Positions 40,560 through 57,249 are shown, counted from the stretch's first letter. The stretch: DNA of 64,000 nucleotides from Cavia porcellus (GCF_034190915.1 NW_026947514.1:5105701-5169700), one strand, 5' to 3'. Numbers and translations are program-made. The notes: generated from the letters alone by a model not told the origin.

Positions 40560-40715
40560 GTTTTTTGTTTTGTTTTGTTCTTGCAGACAGGGTCTCAAGA
40601 TATAGTTCAGACCGGCCTTGAAGTCACCATGTAGCCCTGGCTGGTCTCAAATGTTTGATCCTCCTGCCTCAGCCTCCCAAGTACTGGGGTCATAGGTGTG
40701 TGCTTCTACACCCAA
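40560..40715 (-). repeat. B1-type SINE with internal duplication
   Basis: Inverted: cagacagggtctcaagatat, agttcagaccggccttgaag, ccctggctggtctcaaatgt, atcctcctgcctcagcctcc. Confidence 0.92.
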
Positions 40716-42364
40716 TTCATTTATTTGTTTATTTTTTGGTTTTTAAAGCCAAAGAAATTGGTGCTGCTTCCATGCAGAGGGTAGAGAGGCCAGAGATGCT
40801 GTAAGTACCCTACACTGCACAGGACAGCCCGTCCCTCCAAAGGACTCACGACACCCATAATGCCCCACATTGAGGTTGAAAAGTTTGTTCTCAGCTACTG
40901 GGAGAACGGATCAAGCCACGTGTGCCAGCACGCTGCAAGCACAGCGTGCTGGGAGCCAGCACACCAAGCTGTCTAAATACACTCCAAGAGCACACACAGA
41001 AGAGGGAGGAGACCCAGGAGCCATCAGCACACCCCTAGTGGCCCTGGGTCCGAGAGGGCTGGGGCAGGAGCCAGGCCTGGTCACAGGGTCACAAGGGAGC
41101 CCGAATCACTGGCTGCTGTGCTGCTGTTCTTGCATCACATGAAGGGAGACAGTGTGTCCTGCAAAGAGCCCTCGTGCCTCAGTTTCCCTGGCTGTCTCCT
41201 GGGGTGATGGCCGTGGGGTGTGGAGCTGGGAGAGGTGCAGAGACAGCACCCCCCAGTCAGTCACTTTATGGCCATCCCCACTCTGCTCTGGGCTCTGGCC
41301 CGCCTGCCCCCCCAGACAGCCTCCTTCTCATTTGGCCAGTCCTCTCCTTGGCTCTCAGCCCCGCTGCGGCTCCCCCGGCCTGGTTAACCTGAGGTGTGTG
41401 GCCAGCCAGGGAGGGAAGCCCCTTGGGCTCTCACTTCACCACCTGTGTGCCAAACCAGCCATTCTGGCGCAACCCGTGCATTGCCGGTCTCCACCTCTCC
41501 CCTGACCTCCAGCTGTGGCCCTGCAGGGGCCACCACTCAGGCTCACTGCTGGGCCCAGCTCCAACGAAGCGGCCCTGCCTGCAAATGCAGGAGCTGCTGC
41601 ATGGAGGTACCCTCTCCAAAGGAAGGCACAGCCCAGAGGCACACCTGACATGCTTGGGGGTGTAGCCTGGCAGGAGTGAACCCTAGGTTTCCTAGATGGC
41701 CCTTGTTTCACTGGACCTCCGTGTTGGCCTCTGGAAAATGGGTGCAAACACCCTATTACATGTTCTGGTGCAGAGGATGGGGGAGGTTAGGGGAGAGGAG
41801 GCGTAAAGAGACCAACTGTGTCAAGGGCTGGGGACATCAGAAGCAAGCAATCAACACAGTGCTTTGTTTATTTATTTTTTCGCAGCTCTCCTCTGACCCC
41901 CAAGAGTCTGTGGACTCTGTCTCCGATCCTAGAAGGGCTGATGGTTCCCCCAAAGTGGCGGCCCTGCAGGGAGGAGCGTTTAGAAGCCTGAGAACTTCCT
42001 GGTGCTGGGATGTGCTTGGGCGTCGTCATGGTTGCTGTGGTTACCTCTCAAGGGTCCTGGGGAAAGAACCGCACGGCCAAACTCACAAAGCATCCTCCAT
42101 CCAGCCCTGTGGTCTGACCCTGCCTGACCCCACACCCAAGCATCTGCCTGGGTCTCTACAAGACTTCACCTTGCTCGCTGGGCCTTCGCTTAGGGTGTCT
42201 GCCTCCTCCTCCCCCTGTCCCATTCCCATTCGGCATTCAGGATGTGTCTCCTCCAGGCCACCATCCACAGGGACTGGGGAGGTTCCCATCATGATGTGTT
42301 GTACGCTCACTAACTGTGAGGTGCTGCCTATTACCGTATTAGGCCATGCGTTTGGCAGACCGAT

Positions 42365-42440
42365 AAGGGCAAGTGACCATGGGCAAGGCCTTTGTCTCTG
42401 GGGCTCAGTTTCCTCATCTTCGAAACGAGGGCCTGGGACT
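42365..42440 (-). repeat. MIR SINE relic
   Basis: Inverted MIR: agtgaccatgggcaaggcct, ctcagtttcctcatcttcga. Confidence 0.65.
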
Positions 42441-44039
42441 CAGTTGTGCATTGAGGGGACAAGCATTCACTGGGCCAACAGCAACTGGGGCTGACTCAGG
42501 GTTCTGAGCTCAGAGCTGGCCAGAGAGGGTGAGTGCACTTGGGGCCCTCGTGGTGGCAGGACTGTCACCTTGTGTGACTACCTCTCTGCTCTGAACACCA
42601 CACATTTTGTCTGCTGTGGCTGTATACCGGTTTTGAACCCCAGCAGCCTCGTGAAACATTCGTGTGGCCCTAAGCAGACCCCCATCCTGGGAGATCCAGG
42701 GTGTGGGGGGCATTGGCCTCTAGTTTTTAAGACTCACTGCTACTGTCCTGAGCATGGTGAGAATTACTGCGCCAGAGCTCCGTAATTTGGCTTTGTCATT
42801 TCCATGCCAAAGCACAGTTCCTCAAGACCAAGGGGCCAAAAACACTGTCACGTGACAGTGGGACCCAGGCTGCGCTGGACCCAGAGGGTTCTGGCGAATG
42901 TAGCACCTCCGGGTCAAGTCGAGGTCCAGGACTCCCTAGGCGGGCTAGGATGTCCCTTTTGCTTCAGGATTCAGGGTCAGCCCTGGGCCTCTCATCTTCT
43001 GCCCCACGATGTCCAGCTGTGGGGGGCAGGAGACCCTCAGCCCCTGGTAACCCTACTTCATCTTGGCTGCACCCAGAGAATGTTAGCAAGGCCCATGGGT
43101 GTTGCCTGAGGGTCTTCTAGTCTGCAGTCTGTATATGGTGCAAATAGACCCTGTCTAGTGAAGCTGTCATTCTGGTGGAGGGACACAGGCAGGCCACCAC
43201 CTGGACTGAGGCTGATGGGGAGAGGGATGCCCAGCCGGCCTGGGTGTGCCTGGCGTCTCCCAGGAGTCTCCCTGGGCATTCATCTGCCTTCTCCATGCTC
43301 TCCTGACTGCCTTCCTGGGTGAGCAAGGAGGTACTGAACCTGCACCTCTTTGTGTGGCTCCAGCCCTAACCCACAGCCATGCTGCTCCTGCCTAACCCAG
43401 GGCTTTTCCCAGTTGCCCAGGATCACTGGCGCTGCCTATGCCCTCATCTTGCCCTCTCCCCAGTCCACACAGGGCCCCTGGCTTTCCTCACACCAGCCAA
43501 GCCAGGGCCTCTGCAGTTGCCTCCCCCGGGGAATGCCCTTCCCCAGTACCTCTGTTCTCCTCACATCGCTGGTCCCTGCCCTCCCTAACCACTGATACCG
43601 AAGGCAGCTGACGATCATTTTTAGTGACAGCGGCCTGCCTCAATTCCCGGCACAGCACTTAGGCTAGCTGCCCTGTTATCTGGTCTGTTTATTATCTTTT
43701 CCTCCTCCTCCTCCTCCTTCCAGAATGCTAAGTACTCCCCAGAGGCCTGTGGCCTCCTGCCGGGTCGTGTCCCCGTGGAATCCCCTGAGCTGGGGAGCCG
43801 GTGGGGCTGGAACAGGCCTGGGAGAGCAGGTGCCCGGGCACACACGGTTGTCCCGGGCAGGGTCGTGCAGTTGTCATCGAGGACATCAGCTGCTGCGCGG
43901 GGGCGCGCTTGGGGCCGCGGGCAGCTCATGGGGGCGCGTGCGGGGGGTTCTCATTTCCTTGCCGGTGTAGGGGACCAGCTCCTAGGCCAGCTCGCAGCAC
44001 GAGCGCGGTAAATGCGCTTTGAGGACTCCAGGATAATGA

Positions 44040-46034
<1,995 letters not shown>

Positions 46035-47879
46035 TAGGGGTGGCGCGTGCCCCTGTCCTGCGGAGAATCTGCAGCGGGGCGCAGCTCCAGAAAAGTTTGT
46101 CGCGGTGAAGTTGTAGGTGTTGGCGGCCGGCCCTGCGGGGCTGGCTGGGGGCTCCTCACCCCTGCCAGGAATCCTTAACCCTGCAGTGGGAAGTTCTGTG
46201 GGAGGGGAAAAAAATCCTTGGGGAGTTAACTGAATTTCCCCTCCTTTGGAGCAACAGGCGCTCCCCGCCCTACCCCGAGCCCAAGTGGCGTCCACGTGTG
46301 TGCGGTGAGTGGAATTCCGCCTGGCTTCCTCCTTGGCTTATCACTGCGGGCAGGAGCGCGGCGAGCTGGGCCAGAGGACCCGGGCCAAGTGGCTTCCTGG
46401 TTTCCTATGCGTTCTGCACATCGGGTTCGGGACATTTTTCAACAGAGGGGCTAAGGTTTCCCCAAGGGATAATGGAGGGCTTGGAATGGAATCTGATTTT
46501 TGTCCTCTTCTGTGCCTCAGTTTCTGCATGTGTGCACTGGCGTCAGGGCGTCAGGGGTTTGATGTGGAGATAACATTGTGAAGGGGTTTGTAAATTGCTG
46601 ATGGCAGAACATCTGTGGCTAGTGTGTGCATGGTGAGTGGGAGGACTTTTGGCTTCAGGAAGGCTCTGCATTGTCTTCCACACCCACCTGGGTGTCTGCT
46701 GACCTAGTGCAGGAAGAGGGTGACACCAGCTGAGATCTGCGGGAGCCCAGCAGCCTGTCTGTCCCCTCCCCTCTGTCCTTTGGTCACCCGGCTGCTCCTT
46801 CTCTCTACCTTATGGCAGACTTGGTTCTCTCAGTTCTGCTTGCCACTTCCTGGACTGCCTGTGTACCTGTCTGGTTCTGCCCAGAAGAGTTTCCGATTCA
46901 GAGGCAACATACCTGGGCCTTAAGTAATTGCTCTTCTCCGGTGACAGCCCCACCCCTGGAGGGCTGCTGTCTTTGCCTTGTTGGCTGAGTGACCTCAGTA
47001 GGTGTATTGGGGTGAAGGCAGGGGTGGGCTCTAGACCCACAGAGGTAGGGGGCAGTGCTGCAAATTTGTCCCTTATTTATCCTCCTTGGTCTGTGTGAGT
47101 TCAGGGCAGGACTAGGTTTGGAGGGATATTTTGTTACTGATTAGCCATCTATGGCTACAACTCAGGTTTCTTTTTGCAACTCTGCCTCTACCCTGCTTCC
47201 CACCACAGGCTCCTTCAGGTTGGCACCAGGAGCTCCAAGCCAGGTGGATTAATTTGTTGGGGGGGTGCATCCTGGCTGTCTACAGCACCCCGCTTTTCTG
47301 GGGGCTTGGGAGGATCCGTTTTTCTGAGCCTCAGTTTCCCCAAGTACAATACTGTAGAGAGGGTTGCCGCAGTCCTATGGCTAGGAGATGGTTTTCAGCT
47401 GCGTCACCAGTGTTACTTGGCGAGAGTGGCTCTCTGCAGGACGCTGAGAGTGCCCAAGTGTCCGAGCCTGTTTGCAGTTTGTCTTGGGTTGTGCAAGATG
47501 CCAGGGCTGGGGCTGGCTCCGAGTTTCGGTTGTGGCAGTGAATAATGCAGGAGCAGACTGGGCAAGGGCTGGGCTTTTCCACCTGCTGGGCGGTGGGTAG
47601 GGTGCAGAGGTGTTGGGTTTTCTGCAGAATCCTGCAAGTCTCAAGTGCACTTAGACAGCTGGCGGATTTTGTAGCAGTGAAGCTTTTGGGCTGGGGGAAG
47701 GTTGTGAAAAGCCAGAGTTACCATTCCAGATTTCAGTTCCTCATGGGATCCTTCTGTTTTGTTTTGTCTCTTTCAAGTCACAGGTGGCCTTGAGATGTTT
47801 TTCCACCAACATGAGCAGAATGCCTGGACACAGAACAGGGGCTTTCTCTTAGACACTGGGCTTTTCAGTATTGGGACCT

Positions 47880-47990
47880 GTGGCTTCCCATTAGTGCAGT
47901 GTGGCCAGTGCCTCAGTACTGCCCTTCAGTTTGTCCTCATGGGAACATTGGGAGGTAGTGTTGCCCCCACTTCACAAACAGGCAAGTAGA
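47880..47990 (+). repeat. MIR SINE relic (weak)
   Basis: tcctcatgggaacattggga and cacttcacaaacaggcaag are MIR-like. Confidence 0.4.
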
Positions 47991-50900
47991 GGGTTTCCAG
48001 CCTTGCTGGGGAAGGCGACCAACGTCCACAGTGCCTGTCCTGGGAAGGATCTCCCTCAAGGCTGTCTATGCATGGGCCATGGGCTTGCATACCTGGCCTG
48101 TCAGAATTTTCCCTTTACTGTTAATCAGGAGGCAGAGGTGATTTTCTGTTCTGGATCCCAACTCAGGTTTGCTCTCTCCTTCTCGTGCTGGGAAGTGTCA
48201 GCTTCTTATCAGTGACCGAGAGTGCACAGATGGTTGATAACCCTGTTACCCAGAGAGACCCAGAGAGTCAGAAGGCTGCCTTGAGTTTGGATCTTGGTGC
48301 CTTCGTGGATCGTGGGCCAGTGGGTTAATTTTGCGGAATTGAAGTGTATCCACTTCGGTAAGGTGAGGTGGAACTCGAGAGACCCTCTGCCCACACTCGG
48401 GCTTTGAGGTCGGCGTCCACCTGCACAGAGTGGGCCTCTGAGGTTGCAGCATGCTCCCGGCTTAACAAATGCCCTTCCGCCTCCCTTCACAGCCCTTAGT
48501 GCTGTTGGACAGCTCGCCTGGAAGTGTGCATCCCAGAGCTCTGCGTGTGGTGGCTGCACCTGCTGCAGAGCAGGGCTCGGTGGCCCCGCAGTCCTTTCCA
48601 GGGCTTGACCCTCCGTGGCCGGGGTGGGAGGCGCCATCTGTATTCTAGGCAGTCCTCAGCCAGGCGGCCTGTGAATGCGTATGCAAATCGGGCTCTCTCG
48701 ATGTGGCTGTGGGGCTGGAAGTCTGGTGGGGGTTCTCTGCTGTGATCTAGCTGCTCAGGGAGACAGCACAGACATCACAAATGCAGGTTTCCCCTGGAAC
48801 TGATGTGATTTTCAAACAAAAGAACTTTCAGCTTCTTTTCTGCCAGCCCCTCCCCCACCCCGTGAGCCCCGCCGCACCCCCCTGGCTCCCTGGATGTGTC
48901 CCCCCCCCCTGCTCTCCTGTGGCTCACAGGGTAGAAACCATAACCTTCCCAAACCTCTTTGAAAACCTGTGAATAGACACCATTGACTTTAGAAGTTTGG
49001 GTTCAAATTTTGTGCTTCTCAAAATAAGCTGCGTTTGTTCTCCTGCTTGTGTTTTCCTTGGTTTAAAAGGGAGGGGCTGAGGGGAGAGGGGGCCTGAGCT
49101 TGGAGAAAAGAGGCGGAGCGTGGGAGCTTGCGGGCCGAGTCAGTCTTTTCTGAGCAGCTTCCCGCTCACCAATGAGGCCACCTTTCCTAAGCCCCACAGG
49201 CTGGAGCAAAGGTCGGAGAAGGTAATGGGGCAGGTTACGTAAGCGTTTCCTTCCGCACCTGACCAGAGGGAACCGTCTGTGGCCTTGGAGCTCTGGGTCC
49301 CTAGGGCCACATACAGAAGTGGGCGTTCCCAGGAGTTTCCCTTGGGGCACTCTCAGTGGAGAAACTGAGGCTTGGGAAGGTAGGGTACCTCACTTCCGGG
49401 ACCTGCCATGAGTCTGGCATCTCCCGGGTCAGGAGTCTGAGCCCATCGTCCAGCGCCTTGGGCCCAGGGAGTTGCTGGGCCAAGACCTGTGTGGAGATGG
49501 CATGGCTTCTCTCTCCTCCTGGGAATCGGACCCCAAACCCACCCCGCTGTGCCACTGCCTCTCCTGCAGCCGCCTCCCCGGCCAGGACTGTCTGCTTCTC
49601 CCCAGGCCCTTACCCACGTGGGTTTCTGAGCTCCTGCCATACAGACTCGGGACACTGTCCCAAGACCTGCTCTCTGCACGGGGAGGCCGGCTATTGCTCA
49701 GACTGTTTGCCACCTCAGGATTTCTGCAACTGGCCTTCTGGGTAGGCAAATTCCCAAGCCGTTGGGTGGGGCTGGAGGCTCTGTTTTCTCAACTGCAGAC
49801 CACCCTTGGGAGGGGAGAGAGGTGGTGTTCTGTGTTCCCGGGTGCCACGCCTCCTTCTCCGCGCTGGAACACACCCTGGGCCCTGTGCGGAAGCCTCGCA
49901 GGCCTCTGGCTCTGGCTCTAGGGTGTGGAAGCCTTGCGACTGCTCTGGGATCTTGACAGCTTGATGAGCATCTCTGCTCACTTGCCTCCTCTGTGTTCCA
50001 TGAACCCGGCCTTGAGGGATGCAGTCCTAGGCTTTCTGTTGTTTCCTGGACTCCCCCAGATTTGCCTCCTTGGGTGCAGCTGGGGAACTTCTACACAGGC
50101 TTGTTCGTGGAGCCCTTGTCCAGGGCTGCCACAGAGCCAGGGTGTCCTGGTCCAGTTGAATGGAAAGGAAGATGGCATTTCCGGCAGGAGTGAGCAGAGT
50201 GGCAGGGCCTAGCTGCAAGTCTGGACCATGGCATTGAAAGCCTGGAGCAGGGGTCCCTCCTTTGGGAGCGGTGTACAGGTACCTGCTCGGAGCCTGTGTC
50301 CTCTGTGGGCTCCCACACAGCCTGGGGGACTCTGGCCATGTCAGCGGCTACGTAGGAACTGTCAGAGGTGAAGGGCAGCAGGGCTGGGTGCTCAGGGCAG
50401 CCAGGGAGTGGAATTTGACCCAAAGGTGGGAGAGGACTCATCTTATAGGTAGGGAGGGAAACTGAGGTTCTGAGTGTTTCCTGCATGGCTCTGGCTTCAG
50501 GGGTAGCAGCTGGGCAGCATCACTCTGGTGTTCCCCATGGTGTAGGCTGGGCTGGGCAGCAGGACGGGAGCTCGATGTGACAGTGACTACAGGAATGAAG
50601 CTTCACTATGGGTCCTCAGACCTGGGGGGTCAGCCCCAGCGCCGTCCTCAGCTCTTTTCTAACTCTTGGAGCTGTGCCCCCCAGTGCCAGGCTATTCCCG
50701 CTACTGAAGGGACACAGGGGAAGTCGAGGCAGGCGTGTCCTCTCTGTCTGCATCTGCTGCTTCTGTGCAGTCCCACATAGCTGTGTGATCAGTGCGGGAC
50801 CAGCTGGGCTTTCGGACTGGCAGGTGAGTAAGTCCCACCTCTGGGGTGCAGAAGGACAAGCAGATCCCAGTGGCCTCCCTGAAAGCTGCTCCTCTGCCTC

Positions 50901-51452
50901 GGGGAAACTGGCTGCCATCATGGCCCCTGCTGCTGTCCCCAGGCTCTGGGCAGGGCTGCCTCGGGGTCACCCAGTGATAGATGCTGCTCCCAAGGACTCT
51001 CTGCCATGCTTCCCAGCAGCCGGGCAGGTAGAAAGCTTGGGGTTGCTTGGTTGCCCTGCAGGTGCCTAGGGCCTGCCCTAGGTTAGTTCACAAGCCTTGA
51101 CTTTGGGGCGTGGTGAGGTCTGTTTGCTGACCCCCTTCCTTTGGTGTTGCCCCCACTGGGCGTCCTGCCCATTGGTCTCACTTCCCAGGGGAGTGAGCGC
51201 CGTCTTCCTGCTCCTTGGCGCTGTGGGTTGGTCTGGGGACTCTAGTGTATTTGTCTTAGGGTCTCCTTCCTCCCTGCCTCCCTCCCTTCCGGCCTCCCTC
51301 CGGAAATGCTGTCTAGAGTGGATGCAGCCTCTAGGGCTGATGGTATCTCGGATGGAGGAAATGCCAGGCCTGGGAGAGCCGGAAACCGCGAATCCTTGGG
51401 CACTGAGATCCCAGCAGGGCTGGCCAGAGGGTGTTGGCGCCCTCCCTGTCCT

Positions 51453-51488
51453 GCCCTGTGGCCCTGTGGCCCTGTGGCCCTGTGGCCT
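51453..51488 (+). repeat. 9-bp tandem repeat x 4 (gccctgtgg)
   Basis: Four head-to-tail copies of gccctgtgg; a small perfect tandem array in intron 1. Confidence 0.9.
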
Positions 51489-51559
51489 TCATTCTTGGGA
51501 CTCTGGTCCTTTTGATTTCTGCCTTGGTGCTGAGGGGCCAGTTCTACAAATGTCTCTCT

Positions 51560-51700
51560 CTCTCTTTGGCTTTTGAGAGTCTTAATATATGGTTCAGGCT
51601 GACCTTGAACTCACTACAAAGCCCAGGCTGACCTCAAACTCATGGTGCTCCTCCTGCCTTAGCCTCTGGAGCACTGGGATTATAGCTGTGCACTAAGATG
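51560..51700 (-). repeat. B1-type SINE with internal duplication
   Basis: Inverted: ggttcaggctgaccttgaac, caggctgacctcaaactcat, ctcctcctgccttagcctct. Confidence 0.92.
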
Positions 51701-54273
51701 TCGGGCCCAAAAGGGCCCTTTGGGTGGAACCAAACCTGTGCTGCTGTATTACCCTACTCACCCCAACAGGAGCGGGCCCAGCAGGCCCCCCATGTCGATG
51801 AGTGTGAGGAGAGCCCCCACGGGCCATGACAGGCAGGGCCAGCTCGGGTGTGCATGGCTGAAAGTGGGCATTGCATGGGGATCAGGTGGGAGCAGAGCCA
51901 GGTGTAGCAGTGATGGCCAGGGGACACGGGGTTCTCCTGGCACCTCCAGTTCCATGGGGTTACAGTGTCCTGCTGAGAATCAGAGCCTTTCCAACCTGTC
52001 GCCTGCCCTGTGGGCATGTGTGTCCTCACACCTGGAGGTCGGGGGCCTGCAGTGGGCGACTCAGAGAGGGTCAGTGCTTCAGCCCAGGGCTGAGCTGGCC
52101 GTGCACATGCCTTCCTCTCTCTGTGCCCCCACCTCTCCTCTGTAAGAAGGAGGGCTTCACTGGGCCAGGCTGGACCCTAGAGACCTGCAGCTCCTCTGGC
52201 CCCCTGACTCGAGTTCCTGTGCAGACCAAGCTACCAGTGAGGGCCACCACCCCACCGGCCCGAGGCCACACTGTGGTCCTGTGAGCCTGCTGTCTATACT
52301 CCCTGGGGTCCTCTCTGTCCCTCAAAGACTGAGCTTAGTCTCTTTAGTCTCTTAGTCTCTTTCCTGGTGCTTGGTCCTCAGACATAACTGTGGTGTGGCG
52401 GCCTGTGACCACAGCAGTACTGATGAGCCGCAAGCTAGTGGCCTCTCCTGGCCATCGTCAAGGCCGAGACCCCAGCCAGCCCAGCGTCTCCTGCAGAGCA
52501 GGGCTGATGGAATTACCTGCCTCGCCTATCTGATTGCCCAGCTCAGAGGACTGGGTACCCGGTTTGCGCCCAAGGCTGCAGGGCTCCGGTTGCTGGTACA
52601 GGTTCACTGGGGACACGCTGTCTGTACCCTGCCTCGAACCTCTTTCCTGCTCCCTGTCGTGAGGCACAGGTGAATGTGGCAGTCTGGGTGGGGTCACAGG
52701 CTGAGTCCCCAGAGTCACAGAGGAGATGATGAGGAGGTGGCCCTGCCTTGTGTTTTGAACCATGTTGCGGTCAAACCTTTATGGTCCCTCTCATTGTTCA
52801 CTTGCGGTATTTGGCACCAGTGACCTGCTGCTTCCAGCAAAGTCCAGCGCGGTGGTGGCTGGCACGGCCTGATCCCCTGTCCTCGCCACCCCGCCCCACC
52901 ATCGCGTGTATTGAAAACTCCTGCTTGGGTCAGTGCTTGTGCACTGTGCCTGGACCCCAGTCTGGCCTGGGGGGGGACCTGTGTGGTCCCTGACACACTG
53001 TGGTTGCTGCTGCTGCTGGGGTCCTGCCAGGCAGCCAGAGATCTGGGGGGATCAGGGGGGAGAAGCTGCAGCACTTTGAGAGCCAGGTTGTGTCAGCGGG
53101 ACAGCCCGGGGACGCTGGCCCGCAGCAGGGCATCCAGGGACTGGCTGGCCTGCCTGGCGGAGGCTGCATCGGTTCACGTGGGCATCGAGGGAGAAACAGC
53201 CCGGGTTCTGCCCCTGCTGACCTGTGCTGTGTGGGCACCTGCGGTGGTGGCCCTGGTGAGCCCTGCTGGGGGCCCGCAGGCCTCAAGCTGGACACAGCCT
53301 TGCTGCCCCTGTCTCTGACTGGCTGCCTGGCAACGCTTCTGTGACACCCCTCTCTCGAGAGGTGCTGGATCCTCTGCCCCGGGGGTGGCTTTCTACGCTG
53401 GATTCAAGGGGACAGACTTGAGTAGGGCCGGTGGCGCTGAGTTGACAGCTATGGGGAGAGTCGACCCATTTCCAAAAATAGACCCGCTGCTGTCAGGGGA
53501 CGCGTCTCTTTGTCTCCCCAGATCTGCCTGGGCACTGGCTCCAGGTTGTAAGGCAAGAAGGCGGCCTGCTCTTGTCTAGGAAGCTGGGGCCCCAGCCAGC
53601 ACCCCGCTCCCCCGCCCGCCACAAGGGCCCGATTGTGTGCAGGCCCTGAATGCGCCCGCCTGTCACCGTGTGCCGCACCGGCTGGCCTCCCTAATGAGCC
53701 CGCTCTGGGAGTGGCCCTTTGTGGCAGGTTCCGGCCACACTGCCCGTGCCAAGCAAGGCCCGTTTCCCTGCTGCCTGGTGGCCTGACCTCTCGGGGTAGC
53801 CGGTGGGACCTAGGGAGCTCCCCTCCCCCACCCGCTCTTTCTGTTTCCGTGTTTTCTGGGATGTGCGGGTGCCACTTTGATGCCGGGACAGCAAATTAAG
53901 CAGCGTGTTTCTCCCTCCCTTGGCCCCTTCTGTCCCAGCTGGGAGAGGGGGATCCCCTCCCCGCCCCAGCCTATCCATCCCGCCTCTTCCAGCCCTCCCA
54001 CGGGACCTTCCCAGCCACTGTCCTTTCTCTGTTTACCCTTGGGTCTCCTGGCTCCTGCCCTGCACACAGGCTCATGTTTCCTGGGCCAACAAAACCCCTT
54101 TCCTCTCCCATCCTGCCCTGGAAGGGAATCTCTGTGGTCCTTGCCCTGGGCAGCCCCAGATTCTGGGCAAGGTGACTTCTCCATGCCGTCCGTGTCCCCT
54201 GCCAGCCTGTCTTCTGGGTCAGGATGGGGTGCTGGCCCCCTCTGTCCCTCTGGCAGCTTCTTGTAGTCATCCG

Positions 54274-54294
54274 TTCCCCCCCCCCCCCCCCCGG
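54274..54294 (+). repeat. Poly-C tract
   Basis: A run of about 18 C residues followed by GGGG; such homopolymers are prone to length error. Confidence 0.9.
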
Positions 54295-57249
54295 GGCTGC
54301 CTGGTGGGAGCTGTTGCTCCTGAACTGACCCTGAGTCTCTGTCCCCAGAGTCTTGGTCCTGAGGCTCAGGTTCCCAGTTACCACTGGTCACCACCCTGCC
54401 CACCTTGTGCTTCTGCATCACTGCGTCACCTGTGTTCACCCCGTGTCACGGTTTCCGGGCTCTGGCCCTCTGTGGCTGCTGCAGTTCAGACTAGGCACAG
54501 GGAAGGGACAGGGATGTTTGTAGCTGTCAGCCATGTGGGGACCTGCGTGGGCTTGGGGCTCTGCCCACACTGAGGCAGAGGGCAGCCTGCCACTGGGAGG
54601 CCTCTGTGGACCTTGCCGGCCTCCCTGCTTCTGCCGTGAGCCCTGTGCTTGCTGCTTGCCTTTTGAGCTCAGCTCAGTGCAGGAGGTGGACAGCCCCACA
54701 TGTGTGATACATAACCTCTGCCACTCCGGGTCTTGGTGCTTTGCAGCCCTGAGCTGGGCTCCTGGCAGACACTGCAGCCCTGGCTGTGTGGGTAGACTCC
54801 GGTCCCCAGAACTGAGAGTGGAGAGGCCACCGGGCTCCAGGGGTCTCCCTGGCCAAGCCCAGCCAACTGCTTCCCAGCCACTGGTTCCCTGTTCTCAAAA
54901 TAAGGCCAAGAAGGCTGCAGGATCCAAAAACAAAGAAAATGGCCTTCCCGGGGTAGGGTAGAGTGGAGTGATGGGAGAGTGGACGCACCGCGGCCTCTCC
55001 CTGTCCTCCCTCTGCCCCGGAGAGGTTGCATCCCGCCCTGGCTGCCCCCCTACCCTGCTGCTCATTTGATTCCCTTGGTAGCGGTGGCTGTGACTGGCAC
55101 ATGGGTAGGTGCCCCGGGGTTAAATGAGCTGCCTGGGTCCAGCTGCTGGCCACCACGCCAGCCGTCTCCAGTGATGAGGCCGTTACGTGCCACACCTGGG
55201 GCTCTGGCCCTGCGCCTGGCCTCTTCCCCCGGCTCACGGTGTCCTTGCTGCCGAGCCTGTTGGGGTGAATGTGGCATTAGGCAGTGAGGGTGACCTTGGC
55301 GTGGTCCTAGCAGCACAGCCCAGACAGACCAGACCCAGGGCCCCCCATGTCCAGCTCCCCCTCTGTCCCCTGCAAGTGGGCGGGATGCCAGCTTCCCCTA
55401 TAAAAACGAGTGCAGGGTTTAGGGTCCCTTGACCTTGTGGGTTGGGAGGGTGGAGTGAAACCCCTCTAGACTGCCTCTTACTCCATAGTAGGGGCGGGGT
55501 GGGCACCCAAGGACAATGACCCCTCTCCTGTGGCATCGCTGCCAGGCTGTGCTGCCAGCCAGCAAGGTCTGTCAGGTGCAGTCTTTGCCTGGGGTAAATC
55601 CCCCTGCTCATGGTGTTGGTGGATGGAGCACCCTGGGAGTGTGGTCAGGGACCCTGCTGCTGGTGTCCCCACCCTAGGGGTGCTCCCAAGCCTAGGAGTA
55701 CAGTCAGAGGATGCTAGGGGTGCTTCCTGCCCTCAGCTGGTGTCCTGAGTGTCCCTGTCCTGAGTGTGGTCCCCAAGCAGCATGGTGCCTCTCTGATCTG
55801 CTGAGCCCCTAATCCCTTCCTGCCCAGCCAAGCATTTGTCACCGGCTCTGACCTGGTTGGTTGCTGGTTGGTGGGGGACAGTGTGATCCATTCTGAAGTA
55901 CGTGGGGCTGAATGCTGTGGGGGCCCTGGATAAAAGACCCGAAGTCTGTGGCAAGAGAGAGGTGGGGAGCTGCCACCCCACTGTGTCTGCTGTCCTGCCA
56001 GTCACAGATCTGCTTGGTCTCCCAGGGCCCCTGCTGCACATCAGGGACACTAGGACTTCTTGGCCTGCTGTTTAGTTTGGGGGACTATGCAGGAGGGAGA
56101 TGCCCAGGGCAGTTCATTGCTTTCTGTGCTCTGCAGATCAGATAGTGACCTCCCAGCTGCTGCCTTGCCTGAAGACACTGTGCACGCCTCTCTGTCCCTG
56201 TAATTGACCCCTTCTCTGAGAGGACAAATGCTAAGACCCCATGGGTGCCCACGACCACAGCTTGTCCTGAGCCCTGTATATGCCACACTGATGACAGCTA
56301 TAGCCCCTGGGTGACTGATGGGTGAGTGGTGCATATATGGTGGACACACTGGACATAGGGGCGACTCACGTCCCAAGGGATGCAGCAGGAGGGCACAGAT
56401 TACATCATGTTACTCACAAGGGTGCTCAGTGTAAAGCTGAGGAGTCATCTCCACGATCTCCTATTTCTGACCTGCTCTGGTGGGCGTTGGTGGACCATGG
56501 GTAACTGAGGAAGAGGAGAGGGAGACCACAGATGAGAGGGTGACTTTACTCGCGTCCGCCTACTGCTCTGGGCATCTGAAATGCAGCAAGCAGGGCTGCC
56601 CTGCCAGCGCCCCATTTAGCTCACATGCCCCCTCCCCAGCTTCAGCCCCACAGCCTCTCAGGCATTTGCTGGCCGGCCTCTGAGGACAGCAGATGAGGGA
56701 GACCTGTGTGTCCTGGGGCGTGTGGTGGGGCTGGCAGGCACCCAAGGCCGAGTTTTACAGGGCGCTGCGCTGGGGCTTGCTGTCTTTCCCGGAGGCTGAT
56801 GTGAGTGTCCACAGAGCAGTTGGAGCTGAGACCGACCGGTGTGGGGACTGCAGGCTGGAGTGGCCACCTGGCAGCCTCCCCTGGGGTCCTACTTCTGTGC
56901 CTGATGTGAGCCGAGGTCGAGCCAGGCCCCTTGCCACACTGGGGCAGGCGTGGAGGTCACCTGTGACCTTGACCCGAGAAGCATGGCGGCCTGTAGGTGC
57001 CCAGGCCAGGCTGTGTCCTTAGCGTGCCCAGACTTTCCCAGGGGGGACCCGGCTCCTGTATATAAGGAGCCCGGCGCGACAGCCTGGCTGTGTTGGGGGC
57101 CTGCAGGGGACAGAGAGTCTCTGCATCTTCTCTTGCTAAGTGACGTGGACACTTAGAGGACTCCAGGGGCCATCCCATAAGGCGATGGAAAAATCCACAG
57201 GTGCTGTTTCTTGGTTATTCTTTTTTTTTTCCTGAAAAAATAAGCTAAC